From NCBI GenBank assembly GCA_921293015.1, contig OV121088.1, positions 4,668,382-4,732,381 of the forward strand: a stretch of 64,000 nt of DNA. Direction: 5' to 3'. This DNA comes from Phorcus lineatus. Its lineage: Eukaryota > Mollusca > Gastropoda > Trochida > Trochidae. Each line of letters begins with the position of its first letter. Position 1 is the first letter of the stretch. Below, one piece after another: positions 34,247-46,331 of the stretch. The translations under genes were made by a program, and so were the position numbers. The notes below the pieces were generated by a model. That model was given only the letters and a program-made list of their open reading frames with translations, searched no databases and was not told the DNA's origin.

Positions 34247-36391
34247 ATATAGTCGTTGACTCCGTCTTCTGTCCATCCGTGATCTTATTGTTTCTGCAGT
34301 TGAACTGAAAAATTGCCAGCGATAGTTTAACGAAACTTTGTACGTTGACAGATTATCACTTGTAGGTGTGCGTTTACTGTTTTTCATTTTTTCATTTATT
34401 TAATGGAAACGCAACTTAAAATTCGTTCCCAGACTACAAACCTTTAGGCCAAGAGTACATGCTTTCTGTCGTTTTTAGTTCTACCGGTTCCTATTTAAGC
34501 GTAGCTTAGAATTTCATTTAGTACCAGTAATAAATAAGGCCCGCTAGTAAAGACACCTGTTGGTGACATGTCTTTAATAAGTTTTATATTGGTTTTTAGT
34601 CATAGCAAATTAACTGCATGCACGAATACAACATTATTCAGATAATCATTTACATATACTGATACATCTAGTCAGTCAATTATGAGCGGGCTGGGGATAA
34701 GCTATCTTATTCTTATGACGCATTATATTGACAACCCTTTTCACATACGACAAGTTTAAGCTACAAAAAAAACCCATGAAGGTTCTGTAACCCAAAAAGT
34801 AAGATAGAAGACGTGTCAGTTTTAAAGGATTATACGATTACTGGTAAGAAAGAAAATATTTGTTAAAGTTGAAAAGAATCAGATAAAAAGGCATTCTGGA
34901 GTCGGTCGGACAAAACATTGTTGGTAACGACTGTTCGAAGGGGGTATTATTAAATACGTGATACCCCAATTATCCGGACAGTCTATAAGAATCTGTGTAG
35001 TTTCTAATGTCTATAATGGGATTTCTTTAATGATAGGTCATTGTATCTTGAACCGTATTATAATAGAGTTGTCACAAACAACTCAGAAGCAAATATAAAA
35101 CAATCCAGAATGGTGGCTAGTGTTAACGTTGTAACTAAAATTCTTCAGTGATTATATCCATGGCAATACAGCCATAGGACCGTCATTAATGCAGTCTGGA
35201 GACTGGTGTTTACTCAATTTGAGTTAAGATGGTTCAATACTTCAATTTCATATTTTATATAAATTATCGCGTGTTTTGTCTCTTTGCTGAATTTAAGCCA
35301 TTCATTAAGTATTTAGAAAATGAAAACTCCAGCAGTATCATCAATGTCCTGAAATCAATGCTAAAATGGTAAATACACGTGAACGTTTAAAACTGTTGAT
35401 GAAATTTTTTCAAAAGTGAATTTTCTTAACGGTTTCGAAACATTTTAATGCCCTCATAAACCGGTATAATTAGCCCTTTATGATAGGGATGGTATCTTCG
35501 CTTGAAAGGAGTTACGACTTAAAAATTATTACACAGAGGCTTAACGACAATGAAAACAATATAACTGCGCTTGCATGCATGTCTACTGCCAATGAGACTT
35601 GTATCCCTGCACATTTTCTTGATAGTAATGTGTAATCTTGCATATTGGCAAGAAAGCGAAATTTATTCTTGAAATCACACAATCACTAGAATCGACCATC
35701 TCAAAGCATCAAACGCTTCCACAGACAGAAGAATAATATTGGGACCTTGTGGAGTTTTCAGAAATCTCGGAAATTCCCCTAGAGTCTCGCGTGATCTTGA
35801 GATTAATCCAACCCACGTTGATGGGCACAATGCCTTGTGATGACCATACCTTTGAGACACTTGGCGCGATTATGCTTGTTCGCCAGCCTTTGAATAGTCG
35901 CTTCGATGCATTGGCAATTATATTGTTTTACATTGCGAGATTTTCAAACCAGTATTGATTTCGATGCCACTCTGAGACGGCATATTAGCAAGAAATGCAG
36001 ACATTCGGCCACACTTTCCAATGTTTTAATGGAGATCATAACCGGAGAAAGTGCCGTGCAGTCAGATAAAACGCCATTTAATAACAACGGAATCAAAACA
36101 TAGAAACTGAAACGTCGGCAGTAAAAACACTACTTAACCAACAGTTACATCAATAGATTATAGTAAAAAAGCGATGGATAAAATTTGCAGCGTCAGATAT
36201 AAGTTTGAAACTCCATTATTATGTTACATTTATTCCTATTTAGATTCTATTTTTACAGGTTTCACTTTTATAACGAAGCATACATTTTGATTAAGTGATG
36301 TTTATGTCTCATAAATCATACTAAATCATGCTTACTTAAGTGCAAGGGTTCAATCACATCCCTATCTACATGATGTCCATTAGTTATCTAA

Positions 36392-36393
<2 letters not shown>
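34247..36393. other. AT-rich stretch with one GC-richer patch
   Basis: At 35690-36070 the composition is less AT-rich and several frames are open at once on both strands (35675-35860 minus, 35749-35958 and 35906-36103 plus). I recognise no domain in any of them. It may be decayed coding or mobile sequence. Confidence 0.3.

Positions 36394-36426
<33 letters not shown>
36394..36426. repeat. (AT)n microsatellite
   Basis: About 16 uninterrupted AT dinucleotides. Confidence 0.95.
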
Positions 36427-36431
<5 letters not shown>

Positions 36432-36929
36432 CCCTGTAGGTATGGATGAGAATGAACAGAACCGTACATTAACGGCACTGAGGATTATAATTCACGTCAT
36501 ATTTTAATTACAAAAATATCCATGGAAATCGAAATTGGTATATCATTTTGAAACTTAAAATAGTAATTTTGACAACCATGTAAGACATGTGTACCCGTTA
36601 CCAAGGTATGCACTCGTTATGCATGTTGATATTTTAAATTCTATTTTTCTTGACTTAAGTGACAAATAATTTGGTACCAAATATGGGCAATGTTATTTCA
36701 ATTTAAAGAAATATTTTTATGTTAATGATTTGTAACAAACTTTGCGCTTCTTGATACCAAACAATATACTCTGTTTAAAAACGATGTATTACACGCGAAC
36801 CAATGTAACATTCTGAGTGTAGCATATCCGTTCAATGCTTAACAAGAGCGTGACATATTGCTCGGATTAAGTATACAAGACACGATTGCGTGATCTTCAC
36901 GAAGGATTTTGTTGAATTTTGATAAACAG

Positions 36930-37153
36930 CAGCACGTGCGAATTTTTCGTTTGCTTTTCTTAATGCACGAACATCACGTGTTATTGCGTCTTATGTGTTA
37001 CAAGCAGCACATGCGAATGTCTCGTTTGCTTTTCTTAATGCACGAACATCACGTGTTATTGTGTCTTATGTGTTACAAGCAGCACATGCGAATGTGTCGT
37101 TTGCTTTTCTTAATGCACGAACATCATGTGTTATTGCGTCTGATGTATTACGA
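36930..37153 (+). repeat. Three tandem copies of a 75-bp unit
   Basis: Units begin at 36930, 37005 and 37080 (CAGCAC(G/A)TGCGAAT...). They are about 95 percent identical by eye. Each contains TTTGCTTTTCTTAATGCACG followed by AACATCACGTGTTATTG, and the first has two CACGTG E-boxes (CAGCACGTGCG and ATCACGTGTT). As 75 is divisible by three, open frames cross all copies and make 25-residue peptide repeats, but there is no start context, splice site or other evidence that they are translated. Confidence 0.95.
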
Positions 37154-38287
37154 TTGTTGGTGACCATATATTTCAAGTGGCAATATATTATTGTTGGGAT
37201 TTATGTTAAACAGTTGAAGTATAAACCCACGAGTGTTAGCTTTTGATACCAATAACGATTTTACTCTCGTCGTTTTCTCCTAATAGGTAAAATAAAAGTC
37301 GCTCGTTTCATAAAACTCGTTCGACACATTTTCGACTTAAAGCTGATTCCATTAATTTGAATAAATTCATTCAGAAAAAAATCACAAGTTCCCTTTTACT
37401 TGCAGGATTTATTTTCATATTTAAATCGTATTTTGCAGGTATTTGTACAACATGAACATATGTCCTAACTATAGCACTCTACTGCAACACTATTAAAAGG
37501 GCAGATGCACGTTTTGATGATATGATCTCGTGAAAACAAAAATGAAGGTTTGCAATTGCAAGATTAAAATCTTTAATCAAACGAACGTACCATGATCGGT
37601 TAAGCGATGCAAATCAATTTCCCTACCTCAAATGCTTAAACGATGTTCACACAAAATCAGCCGCCAGTTGTTTCTGTTTTATACTTGATTATTTCCTCTA
37701 TAACTACGGATGGTCGGTTTGATTAATGAGATTTTTACCCACTACGGAAAATATATCAAGTACAAACTAACGTTTATTGTTGACATTTTGAAGATTGTTT
37801 AAAAAAACCCAAACCCGTTCCACTACCCTTTTAAGATCAAGACTTGAGAAAGACAGGTTTATGGGTTTGTATCATGATTGCTTAGCCAGTGACAGGTAAA
37901 TGGGACGCCTTCAGAACTGGAATAATAACCATCAGACTGACATTTACAACATATTGTTATTGAAAACTATTAATGAAAAAATGTTCCATCTCCCGTTGAA
38001 AAATGTCAGTTTTTAGAATTTGTCATATCTTGTAATCTCTTCCCAAAATTGATGTCGCACACGTTGGTTTATTCATGTCATATGGCAATTTCAAACTATT
38101 GACACACAAACCTATCTGACAACCGTACGCTTCCTTGTATCGGAGTCAATATTAATGTAGCGTATCGGTGTATCTTACAGAGGGTGTCAACGTTACCTGT
38201 ATCAATAGTTAGCCAAACAATGTTATCATTATTCCTGCTTGATTTAAACAGTATTTTATTCCATAAAACATGTAATACACAACATTC

Positions 38288-38289
<2 letters not shown>
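37154..38289. other. AT-rich non-coding stretch
   Basis: No supported feature. Confidence 0.4.

Positions 38290-38347
<58 letters not shown>
38290..38347. repeat. (AT)n microsatellite, about 28 units
   Basis: A long uninterrupted AT run. Frames reading Tyr-Ile repeats through it on either strand are artefacts. Confidence 0.95.
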
Positions 38348-38349
<2 letters not shown>

Positions 38350-38522
38350 AAAAGGAGAAAGGATTAGCAAACAGGCAGCAAATGCCTATATAAATGCTTC
38401 TCCTTAAACAAACATGAAACGATTAAGATATCAAGTACAATGGTGGAAATATATATTTGCAATTATTCTTACTAAACTCAAATTCATATTAAGCATTGTC
38501 TACCTTTGCATTTGGTACAGCT

Positions 38523-38860
38523 TTAATAAAAGAGCTTTAAAAATCGGTTGGTATCATTTATGAAATGATATACAGATAGTATTAGGGATTCGTTAGCACT
38601 CTGTGACAAGGATTTGTCGCCGCCCAAGATAGATTTTAATGTTATATCGTTTTTAAAAAAGAATTGATTTGATCGGTATCTATCATATAGTGGGCATTTA
38701 AAGAAGTAATGAAAAGGATCCTCCCGAATGTTTCCACAAGAACAGGCGCGATTTACTGAAATTATTCCTGCTTCATGACTGTTAATTAAATAGGAGCCTT
38801 TCATACAGTATTAATTGCAGCAAGTCTAAGTTTGACTGCATAGAAGGAACAGTAAAATAT
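38523..38860 (-). mobile_element. LINE (non-LTR retrotransposon) 3' ORF fragment
   Basis: The minus strand encodes a typical C-terminal Cys/His block of LINE reverse-transcriptase proteins: ACSCGNIREDPFHYFFKCPL, i.e. C-x-C-G-x4-E-x3-H-x3-x-x-C-P, then Y-D-R-Y-R. The ORF ends NDTNRFLKLFY-stop at 38523. Upstream, FYAVKLRLAAINTV continues the usual L-R-L motif, but in a different frame from MKGSYLINSHEAG, so a frameshift separates them. The copy is 5'-truncated; no RT core is present. Confidence 0.65.
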
Positions 38861-40008
38861 TATACTGTTATTATACTTAATTTTAGTCTATGTTATCATG
38901 AGCAAAGCTTAGCATATCTCTAAATATAATATAAATCCATAATAATGGAGGCATTATTTCACAGAAATGTTTGTCTTCATAAAAAATCCTTAAGGTAAAA
39001 CTTGTAAAAACACCCTTAATGAAATCTAGCTATTAAATGTTTAACGGTCACCGAAATGCCAACTCGTACAATGGCCTTACGTCTTGTTACGATCATGTGA
39101 TGCATCACTTCCGGTGGCTTTGTCGATTGATACACTTGCAGTGAATTATACACAACGTCTTAAGCGATGGGATGTTATTTTCGCAAAGTCAAATTCATAT
39201 ATAGTACCCCTGCTTTTCACATTCATATTACACAAGATTTTGGTTGTCTGTCATTTCAGTTTCTAAAAATTTATTTGAATATAAGTTATATTGAGGAAAA
39301 TAGTCATTATGCTAGTTTCGCTTAATCAGGGAAGACAATTTTGTTTTGTAATTATTTAAATACTAAATTACAATTCGTATTTCGTGAAACATTCGAACAT
39401 CGAATTGTTTTATGAATAACACTTCGAAAACACGACTCAATTAAAACTAAATTTTGATAAATTTGTAATTACTTATTCACTAAATACTGACATTGAGTAA
39501 AGTATGCGCTAAGCTATAGGTTAAAGAAAATCTAGATACCAATACCTATCTTTAGACTTAATAAAAATACCGTTTGCACTCTTAAAAATATAAATCCCAT
39601 AAGGTCTTTACAGTCTAAAATGCCCATCAAAGAGGTCTTTACAGTCGCAGATGTTTATCAAATGCCCTTTACACGAAGCAATGTTCAACATTACACACAT
39701 GGTGACATTGTCTAAACTTTGTTAGAAAATCCTTCGGGTTTTGAATCGCTAAGGAATGTTTTGCAAAATGTGTATCCTGTTGTAACATTTCAATACTCTA
39801 TTGAAACATGTAAATTGGCCTTTGAGAGTCTTGGGAGTTGAAAAGATAGATTTAAATCTAGTAAAAACAAGCATAGAACCTGTGAGTGCAGTAATCTGAC
39901 ATGTGTTTCAACAGTCACGAAGCTTCTTTCAGTGGAGTCCTAACCGCTAATAAGCAAGTGTCAGCTAGTGATAGAGCGACCTGGTCTAAAATGGTTTCCT
40001 AGCATGGT
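38861..40008. other. AT-rich non-coding stretch
   Basis: Nothing recognisable except a loose repetition of AGGTCTTTACAGTC near 39601-39650. Confidence 0.4.
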
Positions 40009-40060
40009 ACCGGAAGAAGATGGCGGCAACATGACTGCCCCTGGAGTTACCCGGATATTG
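40009..40060 (+). promoter_or_regulatory. ETS + YY1-like core promoter motif
   Basis: ACCGGAAG (40009-40016) is an ETS-family site directly followed by AAGATGGCGGC (40017-40027), the canonical YY1 site. GATTGGCGG (inverted CCAAT) lies 30 bases on. This combination is typical of promoters and first exons of housekeeping genes. The ATG at 40031 opens only MTAPGVTRILIGGYVF before a stop; a weak donor (GCGGTTACG) could end a first exon there. I could not find a downstream gene to go with it. Confidence 0.35.
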
Positions 40061-41644
40061 ATTGGCGGTTACGTATTTTAAACCACATCCGTGTTTTTAT
40101 CATGTTTACTTGTGTATAGAACAACACAAACTCTTTCAATAACAAATCCCTTTGTTGATATCTCGCACAACGTTCTTTATGGTAATGTCTTTTTTAAAAA
40201 TAGTTGTTCTTGCATTGTTACAAAAAGCAATACTCAAAGACCCAGTAGCCAACAACCGTTATGAAGCAATTCGAAGTCACAACTTTCATTTAAAATATTT
40301 CCCGTCAATTTTAGATCACCAATTTCTTGCCCTGTACAACATATTGCAATACAAAGTATTACTCAAATAGCGCCTGTATATCCCAGATGAAACGCACGAC
40401 GGTCACTTGCCAGTTTAATTTGAATCGATCACACTGTAGTTTTGGAAAGATTTATCCATCATAAGATTGATGTTCATCGTCCTCTGTAAACCCTCACATC
40501 TCGATTTTAGTGCACAATAAAAATTTACAGGCAGTGACTTTTATTTTTTCTTTATTGGTACCAGTAATTTATTCGAACTGAAATGAAAAGAATAGCTGTC
40601 AACCAAAACATTCCCTAATTGTGTTTGGATTGTAAAAAAGTCCAAAGCTTCACAGAAAATCCTTAATGTTCTGATTCCAGAAGCAAAAAAAAGACATTAT
40701 ATGCTGTATGACGATCTTTTATAAATGGGCTATATGTTTGGGGTCTCATCAAACGTAAGGGCCTATAGACCGTCCTTTTGAATAACAAAATCCACCAAAC
40801 TTTCACGAAAATATATTATAGTCATACGGCAATAGCTAAACTTTAGATCTCCTCTAGCATTTATTCAATTTGAAAGAGCCCACAAGGCATTCATATACCA
40901 AACGTGACAAATTAAAGATTTGCCAGAAAGGAATGTTTTTCTAACCTAATGTAAACCTACATACAAACGTACGAGTACCGACATCAATAGAATGTTGATA
41001 GCATAAACTGGCTACAACGCAATTTCATCGACGGAACACCGTAACATTGTGAATAACGCCATGGTAACAATGCATTGTGCCCGTAGGACTAGCATGACAA
41101 GTATGAAATCAGATGTCGTTGACCTCATAGTTTATAATAAATTTTTAGTTTCAGGCATATGGACATTTTCGTTCAAGGTAATTGTAGAGGTGGTTTGTGG
41201 ATAGGTTGATATGATATTGCTTGGTATTCGATAAACCCAGTCGCTCATTTGTGGTTTGGACTGTAATTCAAACAGGCTTCGTGACTGCTTTACGTCACGT
41301 CAGATTACAGCGCTTCAAGGTTCCACAAAGGTTTTACTTGATTTAAACCTTTTTGTTGTATTCCCAAGACTCTTACCCTTCAGGTTTCACCTCTCAGTGT
41401 AGTAATGAAACCTTTCAACAAGAGAGACGTCTTGAATGAAATACACCTCGGTTTTTCAATCGTGAAAGATTTCTTTTAGCAAGACTTACAATGTCATCCC
41501 TTGGGGCATCATGGTTGTATTTTGAAGTATTTGTATAAGGACATGAAACATCAGATATATAAATCTATGACTTTTACTTACAGTTTAGATGTTTTTGAGT
41601 GCTGTTTATATTTTAGCGATGTCAGAGTGATAAGACCTTGAAAT
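40061..41644. other. Non-coding stretch downstream of the promoter-like motif
   Basis: If the motif at 40009 starts a plus-strand gene, its exons should lie here or beyond, but I cannot see any. The 72-codon frame at 40152-40370 has no motif and no splice support. Confidence 0.3.
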
Positions 41645-41800
41645 GATACAGGGATCTTTGGCCTAGATTAACTCGTTTAAAGATCATCAATTATCGAATA
41701 TTTTAAAGTTGAAAAGTAAATGGATGCAGGGATCTTTGGCCTAGATTAACTCGTTTAAAGATCATTAATTATCGAATATTTTAAAGTTTTAAAGTAAATA
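41645..41800 (+). repeat. 78-bp tandem duplication
   Basis: 41645-41722 and 41723-41800 are near-identical (GATRCAGGGATCTTTGGCCT...AAAGATCATYAATTATCGAA). The few differences indicate a fairly recent event. Confidence 0.9.
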
Positions 41801-44282
41801 CTAGTGAACACTAAATATATTATTTGATTATACTTGTTTGACAACAAATCAACACATTTTAAAAATGATTCGAATAATAAATAAATACAGTATTCCCGAT
41901 TTAATTATGCCAAAATATCTGCCTTGTCTTCCATATAAATCAATATATAACATTAACGATGACAGAATTATATTGATTCAGTAAATTAGGAATCCCAGTT
42001 AATATTATTGACACAAATCCACGCATTCCTGTTGATAACAAACATAAAACACCCCGCCTCACTGATTAACAATAATTGTGTAACAGTACGTTTGTTTTTA
42101 TAATGTCAATAAAACAACTTATCCGTCATATTTCTAATTCACAACCACCGACCAAAAACAAGGATAATAACTATTGTCAAATCTCTGAAGTGTTTACATT
42201 ACTGAATTTGGCTGAGCTTTCTGTTACTAGTTTATATAACAAAATATTGACAGAAGCTTAAGTAAGTAAACGCATCCCATGTTGAGATCGAACCCTAAGT
42301 TGTGATGAGGTGATAATGGATTTTTCTCTGCGTCAGTTATATATAGAAGGAGAAAAGCAAGGCAACATTGTCAATCTATTGCCATGAGATCTTCTAGCGT
42401 CGACTGGAAGCAGAAATTTATCATTGCAGTAACTTCTATGTAAAGCTGCACAAAAACCCTGCTAAACGAATAACAGTTCTATTCACTAGACAAAGGCCAG
42501 TCGCTTTCATACATATTTAAATGTGGCCTGAAACGGCTTAAATAGTACAGAACTGTAAAACAAGGCATAAAACTGCCATTTTTTTTATTTGCTTCAATTT
42601 TCATTACGAGTCTATCAGCTGGCAATTTTGCAATTCGAGGAATTTCGTAAATACTGATATTTCAGTGTTCGAGTTTTAAAGAGGATAAAAACAACATTGA
42701 AAAGTCATAGTTCGAGTCTTTATTGGGATGAAAACAATGCTGAAATATTACTATTTGTGTCTTCATGGGGTTTAAAATTCTATGGTGCTTCAGTTTTAGC
42801 TCGGTTGACCAATCTTCAAAGAATTGTTAAATAAAGCTTACAATGTAGTTGAGTTCAGTGGGTCTGCACTGAAAAACCTGTAGAGCTGCAGAAAGGGAGT
42901 ACAACCTCAGAAAGGTTAGATTAACAAATGTTAATGATAACATGTCTTTAGGATATGCGAGTGTTTCATAACAAAACGATAATTTGGTTATATATAATTT
43001 AGGTATTCCTTTCAATTAAAGAATCAGCTCGCCTCTATTCACCTAAACGAACTGTATCAATATTCAATTTTATGAAAACGCAGAAAAAGCATAACTTGGG
43101 TTCGTTCCAAAAAGATCAAAGGTTATGGACCCTTGGTGAAATGCTAAGATTAACCTCGGGTTGAACATGTTGAAAGCTATGTTGTGCAACGACCCCCCAT
43201 AGCTAACTCATTTCGTTATCTAAAATAATTCTTTTCATAACGTTTTCAGCATCCTTATTTAATTAAACAACAGCCTTTCGTATTCAAAACTTTAAATCAT
43301 AATTATTGAACAACATTTTCACTTGAAATCTCCTGGCATAGAAAAAGCTTTGCAAACGCCCAGAACGAACTTCAAGTCTTGATGTTTAAGCACAAAATGA
43401 ATCGATACTTTCACGAAGAGGATATGGTCTTCTTTAACCGATTGACGATCCTTATACACATATACATCCTTCCCATCAATATGAATGGTGATACTTAGAG
43501 TCATAGCCTTTTAAGAGATTACAAGAATTGATTTGGCATGTAATGTTAAAACCTATTCAAATTCTTGGGTTTTCAGAGCGATCCGAATGATTTTTCAAAT
43601 ACTTTAGTGGGAACAGGTTAATGTTTTAAGAGGCAGATCACTTGCATGCAGCTATAAAGCTTCTGCTCGAACATATGGATGAAGGTTCTCATAGCGAGCT
43701 GAAGATGACAAAAAATCTTGTTTCAACTGATATTTTGAAAATCAGTTCTTCTAAATGGGTAGCGTGATATCTTCGAAAATTTCCATGCTCAAGTTTAGAA
43801 TACCAATTCGCAACACTTGAATACATGTATAATGTCCTCATTAAGTTGAAATTTAAAAAAACCCTGCAATGTTTTTAAATCCAAACACAAAATTAGCCTA
43901 CATGTCTACTTACAAAACGTTAATGGTAAAACATGAAGGAAAAATTAAGCCTTAAATATCATGCCTATTGTGTAAATAATAAATAGGCAAGACATCAAAT
44001 ACCCCCCATCTATATATAATGCTGGCTAAGTTATGATTTAACTTTGCTGTATTAAAAGTTTAATCTATTAAATATTTGCTGTAATATTTAAAACATTGAA
44101 GAAGAAAGAAATGAATATTTCAGCTTTTTAAAATTTGACAGTGTTAATCTGATTTTTCTAGTTTGTCTAAAATTAACAGTGACTAACTGATAATTTGAAG
44201 TCCCATGAACTGATGTCTAAAGTTGCTCCAGTATAACTATAATAATCGGCAAATATGTATACAAAAGCCAAAATAACGTACC
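41801..44282. other. AT-rich stretch with weak minus-strand coding hints
   Basis: Two minus-strand blocks look slightly coding-like. One is 43319-43504, MTLSITIHIDGKDVYVYKDR onwards, preceded by a fair acceptor TTGTAATCTCTTAAAAG. The other is about 43698-43835, reading NWYSKLEHGNFRRYHATHLE. Neither matches a domain I know, and their phases do not join simply with the candidate at 44283. A B-box-like GGGTTCGATCTC at about 42284-42295 (minus) has no A box. Confidence 0.25.
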
Positions 44283-44397
44283 TGTTTGCAAAAGTCTCTA
44301 TAAAATACACACTTCCATCTCGAAAACATGAAACACATCTAGAAGAATCCCAATCCCTGCTGTCTTGCCCAGTCTCGGCAATTATATGTACCATAAA
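44283..44397 (-). other. Candidate exon with a strong donor site
   Basis: On the minus strand a frame reading ETGQDSRDWDSSRCVSC, then FRDGSVYFIETFAN, ends exactly at CAAACAG followed by GTACGT, a consensus donor. A stop lies just upstream of the block (TGA before TTGTTTATGG), so an acceptor or start must fall inside 44360-44397. It could be a small exon of a gene that includes the open block at 46005-46331, but I cannot join them. No domain recognised. Confidence 0.2.
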
Positions 44398-44400
44398 CAA

Positions 44401-46004
44401 TCAAAGTTGAATCAATCATTCCATAATGATTTGACGTGATAAAAACAGACACATCGACAAGGCGTAACATTTCAATATTAATGGCGAAGCCGTATCGGTA
44501 TCATCGAGCTTGTTTCTCGCTCTTACTGCAAGAAATCACCCACGTCGTTTCTCTCCTATTGATCTTATCAACATGGACTCACACCCCTTTCAGCTTCATG
44601 AATAGCCAATTAAATATAATCTGGTCATTGACGGGGCCATCAATTACAGCCCTTTCTTCAATGTGCATCAACTAGCTGCTGAATGTTATTGATGATACAG
44701 TTGATTTGTCAGTTGTGTTGTATGTATTAAAGACGGCCATTGACATACCATTGTTTGAAGAAGATTTCACGAGAGATACTCGTACAGTTATGGATTGTCT
44801 GTTATGCATGTGTATACCTATATATTATATTTTGGTTCATGAATCACATATGGTAAACATTATGGGGGCTGGTATAAACCTGATATATATAATGAGGTAA
44901 TGGTGTTTCTTAAAGTATAAATCGCCATTGTCCTTATATTTACATATATCAATCTGCAAACGTCATGTAAGTTCACACAAAGAAGTTGTACACTGGCAGT
45001 CTCGTTTTCCGTACCCACTTTACTTCTAAATGCCCTTCAAACATTTTCAATCAAAACCTGTTTCTTCAAGGAATATATTTAAAGTAGCTTTTTATACTCT
45101 TTAGAAGTTTAATTTTTATTCTCTGTCTCAAGTGTTAAGAGAAAAATCTTCATTTTAACATCAACATGATTACAAATACGCATAAAATGTCAGTGTATAA
45201 AATTCCGCTTACGAATGACATTTGACATAATAGGCAATATCTAGTTACCACGAGCGTTTGACATTTGATAACGTACCATGCACCTTATCTTAGATTTATT
45301 CCCAAACGATACAAAAAGGAATTTCATAATGAATTGAAAAACGTTTTCATTCGTTAAATATCATTGACACGAAGAAGCAGAACGAAATATACAGCGTAGG
45401 CGTGTTGATAATATTTGTTAAAGATCTGTGTTTTACAACAGGTTTACAATACGAGGCAAACTGTTGGGTTAGATAGTGATGTATCCAGTCTTACAACGTG
45501 CTTAGAGAGAATGTATGTCATCAATATGTTTATACATATTCATTTGACACAAGAAAGATAGTTAACAACATTTCATCTATGTATTTCTGACTTCGAAAGT
45601 ACAGATGCATTTAAACTCTCTTTGTGTTGAAATCCGAACTGTTTAAAGAAATAAATTCCTGAATTATTCCAGCTCTACCAATAAAATGTCAAAGGTGGTT
45701 ATGCTCTGGTTATATGTCTATATACCTAGTCCACAACACTTTGAACGTTTTCTCTGAAAAAAATAATTATGAAACCATCAAGAGTAATTCCATAGAACGT
45801 GTTCTCTATTCAATTTATGAAATCGTTATACTCACACATTTTGTACATTACGTGTAAATATATATGTACCTAATCCATATGATTCAACAGTCAATCGGTA
45901 TTACTCGCTACACTCTATCATAGAAGGATAACTATTCTTGTGACTTTATATACATCAAAGGATAACGTTTCATCCTCCGATTCCACTACATTTGGTAATC
46001 TGAG
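44401..46004. other. AT-rich non-coding stretch
   Basis: Plus-strand frames at 44436-44675 and 44706-44900 have no motif I recognise. Nothing else is seen. Confidence 0.3.
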
Positions 46005-46331
46005 TCAAATCCACGTCCGTATTTTATTACACCGGCATGAACCTAACATGTTATAATTGTACATCACTGGGTCGAACAGAGAGTCGGTAGTCGTGTCCAT
46101 CAGATTAGATTGACCACTCCATGGACCTTCACACTCCCGATTCCCTTGATAAATGATCAGGGATGAAAGTTTTTCTCTGACCAAATTCTCAGCCATCCTT
46201 ACGACCAAATCTGAGCGATCTATAAATGAGATCTTGAGAATATGAATCATTTCATATTCATTCCCACTTATATTATCGTAAATCACAGTTGGGGCTCCCC
46301 TCATGTAAGTTGGTAGGAAATGATTTGACAC
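46005..46331 (-). other. Open block, possible exon
   Basis: A 108-codon minus-strand frame of less AT-rich composition than its surroundings, reading in part EYEMIHILKISFIDRSDL and ECEGPWSGQSNLMDTTTDSL. TTTCTCTAATTAATGTATAG just upstream would serve as branch point and acceptor. There is no ATG at its beginning (it starts GTG). I recognise no family. A chance ORF of this length is not excluded in such DNA. Confidence 0.25.

Noticed and set aside
36909-37246. A 25-residue peptide repeat protein
   Set aside because: It is explained by a 75-bp minisatellite whose length is a multiple of three; two frames are open at once and neither has start or splice support.
38096-38393. Frames rich in Tyr-Ile repeats on both strands
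   Set aside because: They translate the (AT)n microsatellite.
42276-42300. B-box-like GGGTTCGATCTC on the minus strand
   Set aside because: No A box upstream on that strand; at most a highly decayed SINE.
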